Below, in pieces: positions 56,104 to 64,000 of a stretch of 64,000 nt of DNA. Source of the DNA: Zanthoxylum bungeanum. Taxonomy: Eukaryota; Streptophyta; Magnoliopsida; Sapindales; Rutaceae. A program made the position numbers and the translations under genes. The stretch is from assembly GCA_019454045.1 (NCBI GenBank), contig SKCR01015041.1, forward strand, positions 1 to 64,000, read 5' to 3'. Each line of letters begins with the position of its first letter. Position 1 is the first letter of the stretch. Below the pieces are notes generated by a model. The model did not search any database. It had not been told where the DNA came from and was given only the letters and a program-made list of their open reading frames with translations.

Positions 56104-58686
56104 ATGCCTCCGAAAAGAAACACTCAAACTGGCTTAAGTACGGAGGAATGAGGACTGGAGCAAACCAACCAGCCCCACGTTCCAGCTGTAGTGAGTCACT
56201 TCGAAGGTCTGGCGGACGCTAGTCGATACGAACCTATGCGAGAGCTCAGCCCTAATGCGGTCCGCGCGTTGTTCGGTGAATTCACACAGGATGTTGTCAA
56301 ACAGGTTAGGCTTCAAAATGCTCACGTCATAGATAAATTTGTCTCGACTAGCAATTCACATTATGAAAACATGGCCAAACACATAAGTTCATTAAATGAA
56401 TTAATGGCCAAATGTGTAAACGGTGGGACAGCACTGCCGTGGACTACACCCCTCCATGCACCGAGCAGTTAGGAGGTTGGTCTGAGTAGTGTTCCTCCGC
56501 TAGGAGTCGACATCCCTACGGTTTCCAGGGGAGGAACAGGTCTTGGGGACAATGGCCTACATTCAGGGCCAAATCCACACCAATGGCCGAATATGGCACA
56601 ACGCGAAGTGGTGTTGCCCCAAAGTGTCCAGGTTTCTCAGGGACAAAATCATGATTATGTCCCACTTGTGAGAGGACCACAACCGCTACCCATAGCAATG
56701 CCATTCAATGGCAATGAAATGTTGAGAGAACAGATGACCGAAATTCTTCAAAACCAATTCAGTATGGGAGTGCGGCCAATTCGGCCAAGGTATCGGAAGC
56801 CATATCCAGATTGGATCGATGTGGCGTATCTGTGGCCTAGGATTTACAAAATACCTGATTTTTCCCTGTTTACAGGATCTGGGGAAGTTTCCACTATGGA
56901 ACACATAGGGCGATTTACCCTTCAGTGTGGAGAAGCAACTGATTTTCATAAGTTGAGGTTATTCCACGGCTCACTGTCAGGAGTGGCTTTCTCCTGGTAT
57001 ATCAGCTTGCCGGCCAACTCAGTAGAAAATTGGCAACAAATGGAACAGTTATTCCATGCGCAATTCTACAAGGCCGAATCTAAAGTGACCCTGGCCGATC
57101 TGGAAAACCTGAGACAGTTACCAGGAGAATGGTCCAAGACATTCTTACATAGGTTTAAAGTGGCTCGAGGCCGATGTTACGTGCCTTTTCCAGAAAAGGA
57201 ATTCGTGAGAATCGCTCAAAGCTGTCTCAATTTCGACTTGAAAAATAAATTTCAAGATCGTGAATTTTGGGACCTCCCCTAACCCATCACTAGTGTGGTG
57301 CGTTATGAACGATTACTAAGGGAGGAAGAGCAAATAAAAAATTCTAGCAAATGGACGTATTACAGGAACATCGATTATGAAGTAGGCGAAATGGACATCG
57401 AATCGGCCGACTTGTGTTTGGCCGAATTGGTTAAAGGGAAGCCGTACATTTGTAAGGCGTGGGCCGAACCCCTAGCAAAAGAAAAAAATGATAAAAAGAG
57501 TATAGACTTCTTTTTTGACATCACAAAAGTCGATGCCATATTCGATCAGTTATATAAGGACAAACAAATTAGCTTGAGCGATCGCCACACGTTGCCAAGC
57601 GCCGAGCAAATCGGCGGAAAAAATATTGTAAGTGCCATAATGCGTGGTCCCACTCAACTAATAAATGTCTTGTTTTTCGTTACAGGATGCTATAGAATCT
57701 TGACGAATAACGTTCGAAAAAAAGATGGCAGTGGACGACAACCTGTTTCCAAAGCCAGTGGAATTAAACATGATCAACTCGGATCTTACCAAATTGAATT
57801 TGCCAAAATTCAAGTTGGTCATAGATAAAGAACAGGATGGTCATCGTCCAAGCGCTCTAGAAAGGATTAAAGCACCCCAAGAATGGGAGGATCAGCAAAA
57901 CCTTTGTGTACGATGCAAGAACGATATGGAATGGATGAGAGAGTTGGAGAATACCTGCGAAAGGCCTGTAAAGAAAGAGCCAATAACATGGCAGCCACAG
58001 ACCTTTGCACCAAGATTCTACGGCGAGAATAAAAACTTCGTCTAAAATATGAGGACGTTTAGGCCGAAGATTCATCGGCCCAACGTATGGCATTCGTACC
58101 GCAGGCCGTGTTCGAGGCAGCGTCCAGAAATAAATTACCCTCATGTAGACGAAATGACAAGGACGCAACTGAGGTGCCACAAGCGAAATTATGACCGTAT
58201 GATGCACCAGCAAGGTGAAGTGAAGGTCGCCACAGACCGTGATGCCTATGCAGGAAAGAAACCAGATGAAAATAGTAAAGAGAATGAAGACCAATGAGGG
58301 ACAAAACGGCTGACTATGAGAAGCGTACCAGGTTTGATAGACGAAAACGAGACGAGACAGACGATGAAGAGCCCCCTATCGTCATTCAGTTTGGTAGTAT
58401 GCCACCAGTTGTGGCTAATCATTACTTGTTGTCCGAGAAATTCAAGGGGGACAACAATGGAGGGTCTGGAAATAACGAAGATGTTTATGATGGTGATGAA
58501 ACCGAATTTGTGGCACTCTCAATAACGGATAGAGAGGCATCGGACGAAGAAACAACAGACATAGAAGAAGAAATAGACATCATGACAGAAGCACGAAAAA
58601 TGAGAATATCACAGAATCGGCTTCTCAAAGAATTATATGAGGTCGGCAACCCTGCAGTCGAAATGTTAGGAGAAGACTTGGGATGA
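56104..58686 (+). pseudogene. gag of element D, broken into several frames
   Basis: It starts at ATG 56104 (MPPKRNTQTG) with stops at 56149 and at 56470. The capsid core is open from 56593 to 57282: YPDWIDVAYLWPRIYKIPDF, FTLQCGEATDFHKLRLF, FSWYISLPANSVENWQQMEQ and LENLRQLPGEWSKTFLHRF, a clear Retrotrans_gag domain. The same frame continues after one stop at 57295. Near 57627 a frameshift precedes the zinc-knuckle-like CKCHNAWSHSTNKC (about 57629-57670). The C-terminal part follows in 57725-58045, 58049-58297 and 58294-58686, the last rich in acidic residues. Non-functional as it stands. Confidence 0.85.
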
Positions 58687-58699
58687 TCTCCATACCTTG

Positions 58700-59560
58700 T
58701 CCTGTATGGGACGCCAAAAATAAAACAGACTGTTACCAAGATAGAAAAACAAAGAATGACTGTCAATAATGTCTCTCACAATACACCAGTCACGTTACCA
58801 CCTTCTGGATTGGACACGGGAGGAGAAATACCTCGGGCCAATAACGAGAGTGAATAGATAGGCCTATCAGGGAAGGTGATATTCCCAAAACCATCACCGC
58901 AGATGACCAAGCACTTGCGGCCGTTGTATGTGAAAGCAAAAGCCAATGGGATACCCATCACCAAAGTATTGATTGACAATGGAACAGCCATCAATGCAAT
59001 ACCGTATAGGATGTTAGGGCATTTAGCAAATTCAGAGGAGGACCTCATCCCTACGGAAGTAGTGCTAACCGGTTTCAATGGAGGGGCGACAACGACCAAA
59101 TGAGTCGTCCCACTAGACTTGCAAGTATGAAGTACTACGAAAACGGCGGTGTTCTTCATTATAGACGGCCAACCACGTATAAATGTTTGTTGGGACGAGA
59201 TTTGATACATGGTAGCTGATGTATTCCTTTATCTCTTCATCAGTGCCTAGTTTTCTGGAACCAGAAAGATGAGGTTGAAATTGTACACGCCGACAACAAG
59301 CCTTTCGCTACAGAGAAAAATTTGGCCGAGTACTTCATGTACGAAGGAAATTACGGGCCAACCCGAGTTATTGATGAAGTTGAAAGTTCGACCATTATGG
59401 CTCAAAATGACGAGCCATACCCTGCGGGTCTACTAAACGACTTTTTCGCGCAAATAAGGCCAACCACAGTGGTCTTTGAGGAGTCGACGCACAGCAGTAC
59501 AAATGAAAAAAGAACAAGCAGAGTAAAGAGCAAACTGCACTTGCGGATATCAAGGCCAAT
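58700..59560 (+). pseudogene. Retroviral-type aspartic protease remnant of element D
   Basis: 58876-59103 encodes a stretch with VLIDNGTAINAIPYRML, where Gypsy proteases have L-[ILV]-D-x-G-[AS]-[AS]-x-N; the G after D is replaced by N and the triad is degenerate. A TGA follows at 59101. The remaining protease body (FFIIDGQPRINV, then SLHQCLVFWNQKDEVEIVHA) is readable in other frames to about 59290, and a further 59322-59564 piece belongs to the linker. Broken. Confidence 0.75.
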
Positions 59561-59563
59561 CTA

Positions 59564-59866
59564 ATGGCCTATGTGACGGAACGAAAGAGTGAAGCTGAAG
59601 CTCAGGCCGCAGTTTTGGCCTTAAGGGATAAATTGTTAGCACACCAGATAGAAGACAGGATAAGAGAGGCATGTGGGGTAGATTATTTGCTGGAAGGAAG
59701 TCACAAGAGCGAACTGGAAGAAGATGAATACGCTTTGAACGGACGGCATAAGGCGAGCGTATCAAGGGCATATGATGTATTGGACGAGGTAAATATGGGA
59801 AGCGATGATGATAGACGCGTCACTTACATCAGCAATGAACTAGAGGCCCAGGGAGAAAACTTGTGA
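59564..59866 (+). pseudogene. Linker before the missing RT of element D
   Basis: 100 codons with no known catalytic motif. The end, DDDRRVTYISNELEAQGENL, has the style of the segment just before RT in related Gypsy elements. The sequence stops there and the RT does not follow, which marks the deletion point of the polymerase. Confidence 0.5.
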
Positions 59867-60857
59867 AGAAGTGATATGCTCGCGAAAGGAACGCAAGTGG
59901 CAGCCCAACAAATTGTAGGGCGAAAACTTGTAGGTCGGCTGACCGAAGATCGCTGAAACTCGTCAGGAAACTCATTCAGAAGCCAGGTTCCACCGCTCTC
60001 TCAGCATCAATTCCTTCACTAGATCGGCCAGCGTCCAGGCTGTCACCGTTATTGTTCCGTATGGTAAGGGAAAAGACAAAAGTTGATGTGACAAATCCAT
60101 CAGGCTGCAGGTTACTTTCGACAAAGTCAGGCTTAGGGCAGAGAACCCGTCAATCGGTCAGATAGCACATGGAAAACATTGCAAATGAGAACAATGTCAT
60201 GTCTTAAGAGTATATAAAAAGAGGAGGGTTAAAGAGTATACTCCGGAAACAGCTTATGGGAAAATAAAAAATGTTGTAACCTCTTCCAACCGCCCAGCCA
60301 AAGGCCAATCCAACTCAAAGCATCTTAGCTTGGTCTTCCGTAACCAAACAATTCCTTATTGAACGGATGAAAGGAGAAAGAACAGAATGAGCAGAACAGA
60401 GCCGGAAAAAAGAAAAGATCTACATAGAACAGGGGCCATCGGAAATAAAGGCTTTTCTTTAATGAGTTGTGAAATGGAATGTAAAAAAGTTAGCTAACGG
60501 CCATCCACACGGCGTGAGGTGTGAAATGGAATGTAACGTTGTGGATGGGCTACATCCGTTAGCGACAGCTGACCAGGGTCCTCTATGTGGAAGGTACTAC
60601 ATCCTCTGGTTGTGGGTGAGCTACGTCCGTTAGAGGCGGCTGACCAAGTTCCTCTGTGTGGAGGGTGTTGCACTCTCCGGCTTCACAGATTCTCTGGACT
60701 GAGGGATCGGCCGGGCGACTAGCCAGTCGAGGGCGAGAAAGAATGCCCATCAGACCAGCCCTCAATTGGCGTAATGGTCTCCCATGAACGAGAAGAACGA
60801 ACTGGGATGGCAGGCCGAGAAATTCACCTCGATTTTCACTTCCAATTCAATCAAGGT
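59867..60857 (+). other. Element D 3' non-coding region
   Basis: About 1 kb between the pol deletion and the PPT, without supported ORFs. 60480-60680 holds two to three copies of a unit with GGGCTACATCCGTTAG(C/A)G.C.GCTGACCA..TCCTCT.TGTGGA.GGT. Confidence 0.6.
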
Positions 60858-60873
60858 GAATTTGGGGGACAAT
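60858..60873 (+). other. Polypurine tract of element D
   Basis: GAATTTGGGGGACAAT directly precedes the TG of the 3' LTR. Confidence 0.75.
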
Positions 60874-61068
60874 TGTTGACAAAAGAAGAAATGTCACCCT
60901 GGAACGAAATCGCCCTAGAACGAAGGAGTAAAGGACGAAGGCAAGAAGGGCGACGAAGGGAAGAGCGCTCAGAGTAATCGCTAGATTAGAGCGACAAAAA
61001 ATTCAGGACGACCGAAGCAGCTATTGGAACGAGAATACGTGATGCAGTTGACCCCACGATTACAGCAG
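60874..61068 (+). repeat. 3' LTR of element D, truncated by insertion of E
   Basis: Matches 55525-55720 with a few substitutions, then stops at GATTACAGCAG where E begins. Confidence 0.88.
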
Positions 61069-61601
61069 TGTAGGCACTGTATTTTTGCATGTAAGTCCCT
61101 ATGATGAGTCTCATTTAGAGGCACTGCCTTTTAAGTCGCGGAAACGGACGTCGGAAGGGAAAAGTCAGAAATCAGTATTTTGTTGGATTTTATTCGTTTG
61201 TTTAGCTTCGGGTTCGCTTGTTGGACTTTCATTTTAAAATATCCTTAGCCCAAACCCCCGCAAGACACACACCAAGCCCACACACCACTACACACACACC
61301 AAGCCCACCAAATAAACCAAACCCACGCCCAAAGAAAACCACCCACACGCCCAAGCCCAATAAAACACATCCAAAAATAACAAAACAAATATTTAACACA
61401 TGGTGAAATTAAAACAAATCAAATAAAATCTAAATAATTACATACCTAATCAAAACAAATCAAATATATGATCTTCCTAATCAAGCCAAATCTTGTCCCT
61501 AATTAAATAGATGCTTTCCTTGTGTGACACTAATAAAATATATTCTCCATAATTACACAATCTCATGTCTATTCAAACAAGGATTAACCCTAGCATTTGT
61601 C

Positions 61602-61608
61602 TATAAAA
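61602..61608 (+). promoter_or_regulatory. TATA box of the E LTR
   Basis: TATAAAA at the place equivalent to the TATATAAA of RT1 and RT2, about 530 bases into the LTR. Confidence 0.5.
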
Positions 61609-62776
61609 GAAACACAAATCCAACCCTTGCCCTCTCCTAGTTCACGCCCAAGACAAATCAAGAAGAAAAAATAATTCTCTCTTCTCCCTCACTCTAGCAA
61701 CCGAAACACTCCCCCCAAAAACAATCCTCCATTCACCGAAAATAGTCAATAAACTACCCCTTGCAGTGACCAAAACACATCCCTGAACAGCCCACTCCAC
61801 TCACCGACCAAAATCAGTCCTACAAACAACCCATGCTGACATGCACCTTAACCCTCACTGCCCCACCGAGCTGTAACGAATAAAATATAACGCCCCTCAA
61901 TTCATGCAGCCACATTAAACACACGACAAAGTAGAAGAAACCCAAACACTCATCACCCACGCACTAAAGCCACACCCTCACCCACTGAACGCACCACGTC
62001 AACTACCCCTTACCCACTGAACGCACCACGTTAACTGCCCCTCACCCACACTGAACGCACAAGCCACAGCCCCTCACTAACGCAATAAACAAAACAAAAA
62101 AAAAACAGCCCACGTACCCAAGCTTTTCACGCACAAATACTGCCCTCACACTGCCTTCAATTCGCACAAATACTGCCGTGAAACCACACCCAAAACTCCA
62201 CTATAACCTGACCGAAAATCACACCCAAAACTGCACTGCATACACCGAATATACAACCAGAAAATAGCATCCTAACCACCGAAAATAGTGACAAGAAAAT
62301 ACAGCAAAAATAGCAGTAAAACGGAGTAAAAATAGCAGCCCAAACAGCGAAAGGAAATATTGAACCAGTGAACCGGAGGAATTGAGGATCATCAACCCTT
62401 CCGACAACCGCATACCGCACTTCCGAGAGACGATTAAAGAGGTTAGACCTGAGGGCACATTCTTTATTTATTATCCTTTATTTTCATTTATTTTAGTACT
62501 TTATTTCATATGAGTGTTGTGGATTGGTGCATGATGTGATTTCCGAATAAACGGAATATGTGTTCTCTCTTATGGTATATCGGATGGAAACCCGGAAGTA
62601 AATTCCGTAGCCGAATCCGAATAGACGGTATTGCGGTTTGCACTCGGGATACAATGCCACGTACCACTTGAGAGATTCACATGTTTCGTTTCATCCAACC
62701 TTATTTTTAAGCATGATTTAGTTGTTAGTATGTCATTACTTTCTGCATGTTACTTATTTATGCATGGTAATGTAAT

Positions 62777-63540
62777 GCGCATGGGCTAGCTATGGTGGAT
62801 TAAAGGTCCTCCGTTTTGAGGGATGAAAAGCCAAAGGGCTACCTTTGCCACGAAGCTTTGCCGCGCCGGACGAAGTATGTTTGATTGAATGTGAGCTATG
62901 TTTAATCGGATATACGGAATTCCACATTATTGTCTCATTCATTTGTATGCATTGTAATATAATGCGCATGGGCTAACTAGGGTGGATTAAAAGTCCTCTA
63001 TTCGAGGGAAATGCCTGAAGGCTACCTTTACCACGATGTTTTGCCGCGCCTTTTATTATGTCATTTACCATTTGCATATCATTGCTTTATTTACGCATGC
63101 ATTGCATTCTAGTGTGCATGGGCTAACTAGGGTGGATTAAAGGTCCTATATTCGAGGGAAATGCCTAAAGGCTACCTTTACCACGATGTTTTGCCACGCC
63201 GGACGAAGTATGTTTGATTGAATGTGAGATATGTTTAATCGGATATACGGAATTCCACATTATTGTCTCATTCATTTGTATGCATTGTAATATAATGCGC
63301 ATGGGCTAACTAGGGTGAATTAAAGGTCCTCTATTCGAGGGAAATGCCTGAAGGCTACCTTTACCACGATGTTTTGCCGCGCCTTTTATTATGTCATTTA
63401 CCATTTGCATATCATTACTTTATTTACGCATGCATTGCATTCTAGTGCGCATGGGCTAACTATGGTGGATTAAAGGTCCTCTATTCGAGGGAAATGCCTA
63501 AAGGCTATCTTTACCACGATGTTTTGCCGCGCCGGACGAC
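62777..63540 (+). repeat. Alternating tandem repeats in the E LTR
   Basis: (G/T)GCATGGGCTA recurs near 62777, 62964, 63114, 63297 and 63447. The spacing alternates at about 185 and 150 bases, so the repeating unit is a dimer of about 333 bp. Each carries GGTGGATTAAAGGTCCT and CCACGA(T/A)G(T/C)TTTGCCGCGCC, matching the 176-bp unit of RT1. Confidence 0.88.
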
Positions 63541-63644
63541 ATGCACTCGAATGAATGTGAAATATGTTCAATCGGGCATACTAGGTCTTACATCGTGTAT
63601 TTGTTCACCCATACATGTGTTTGTGTCGTTTCAGATACCATTTT

Positions 63645-63865
63645 GGTAATCTCGTTCGAACGCGTTTCCGAACGCTACACGAACGTATGCATTCTGTCTC
63701 AGTCCGTTCAAACGCGTTTACGAACGCTACTCGAATACGCATGCGTTTTGTTTTATCATGCATCAGGTCTTATCCCGTTCGAACGCGTCCAAGAACGCAA
63801 CTCGAACGTATGCTCTCGGCCCTTCTCCATTCGAACGCGTTATCAAACGCTTCACGAATGAGCTT
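63645..63865 (+). repeat. CpG palindrome cluster in the E LTR
   Basis: Four copies of (C/T)CGTT(C)GAACGCG(T) followed by AACGCTAC.CGAA(C/T) words, the diverged counterpart of 39780-40075 in RT2. Confidence 0.8.
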
Positions 63866-64000
63866 TCACCTGTTACATCCCATTTTCATGCATGCTTGTT
63901 TCTTCCATTATATTATCATACATGATTGCTTACGTGATTGTTTCTTTCGCACTAGAAACCTAATTATGTCTCTCCTATATTTATGTTTTACTTGTATTGC

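Larger units (their letters stand above)
55525..61068 (+). mobile_element. Element D: Ty3/Gypsy-type element with gag and protease remnants, no polymerase
   Basis: The 5' LTR (55525-56060), PBS, decayed gag-protease, PPT and the first 195 bases of the 3' LTR (60874-61068) are present. The 3' LTR is cut by element E. The left flank before the LTR is TTATT; the right TSD is outside the window. RT, RNase H and integrase are absent: the reading runs from the protease into the pre-RT linker, then into non-coding DNA. Confidence 0.9.
61069..64000 (+). mobile_element. E: LTR of a third RT1-family element (runs off the window)
   Basis: Starts TGTAGGCACTGTATTTTTGCATG inside the D LTR. It has the family landmarks in order: TATAAAA box (61602-61608), the GAACCAGTGAACCGGA...TTAGACCTGAGGG block (62355-62455), the TATCGGATGGAAACCCGGA block, alternating tandem repeats and the TTCGAACGCG cluster. 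The LTR is more diverged from RT1 and RT2 than they are from each other. Whether it is a full element or a solo LTR cannot be told. Confidence 0.9.

Overview
The window is plant nuclear DNA, most likely from a eudicot. It holds one intact, intron-rich host gene, a metal transporter of the NRAMP family at 9620-17438 on the + strand. Almost everything else is transposable elements, several nested in one another. Plant origin rests on the GT-AG intron gene, Ty3/Gypsy and Ty1/Copia LTR retrotransposons with typical plant primer-binding sites, tRNA-derived SINEs and hAT-type DNA elements with 8-bp duplications. I see no tRNA, rRNA, CRISPR or bacterial-type genes.

Layout. 1-8571: a Gypsy-type element RT1 with a 3.3-kb LTR, a broken gag and no pol; its 5' end lies outside the window. 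8572-9619: upstream region of the NRAMP gene. 9620-17438: NRAMP gene of 13 coding exons, with a short hAT-like element in its eleventh intron. 19026-24515: full-length but decayed Copia element on the - strand (TSD TCTCC). 25159-32952: a solo LTR (TSD AAATG) split by a young non-autonomous element B (25629-32301, TSD ATCAC), whose interior is mostly tandem repeats. 33470-33733 and 34488-34703: two SINEs with long TSDs. 35581-36413: a non-autonomous hAT element (TSD GTATTTAC). 36452-54160: a - strand LTR element C (TSD ATATA), itself interrupted at 37702-47225 by element RT2, a sister of RT1 (TSD GTTAC). 55525-61068: element D with decayed gag and protease but no reverse transcriptase. 61069-64000: the start of a third RT1-family LTR (E) inserted in the 3' LTR of D and running off the window.

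The most unusual content is in element C. Between its primer-binding site and its tandem-repeat arrays it carries, in the element's own sense direction, frame-broken pieces of three unrelated host genes: Mediator subunit MED27, a BAH-domain chromatin protein, and the WD40 part of a LIN-type E3 ubiquitin ligase. This looks like host-gene capture by a non-autonomous retroelement. Element C also carries tandem duplications of its polypurine tract plus the start of U3.

How the parts work together: none of the retroelements here encodes a complete working polyprotein. RT1, RT2, B and C have intact cis signals (LTR, PBS, PPT) but no polymerase, so they must have moved with enzymes supplied from elsewhere in the genome. 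The NRAMP gene is the only gene I would call functional.
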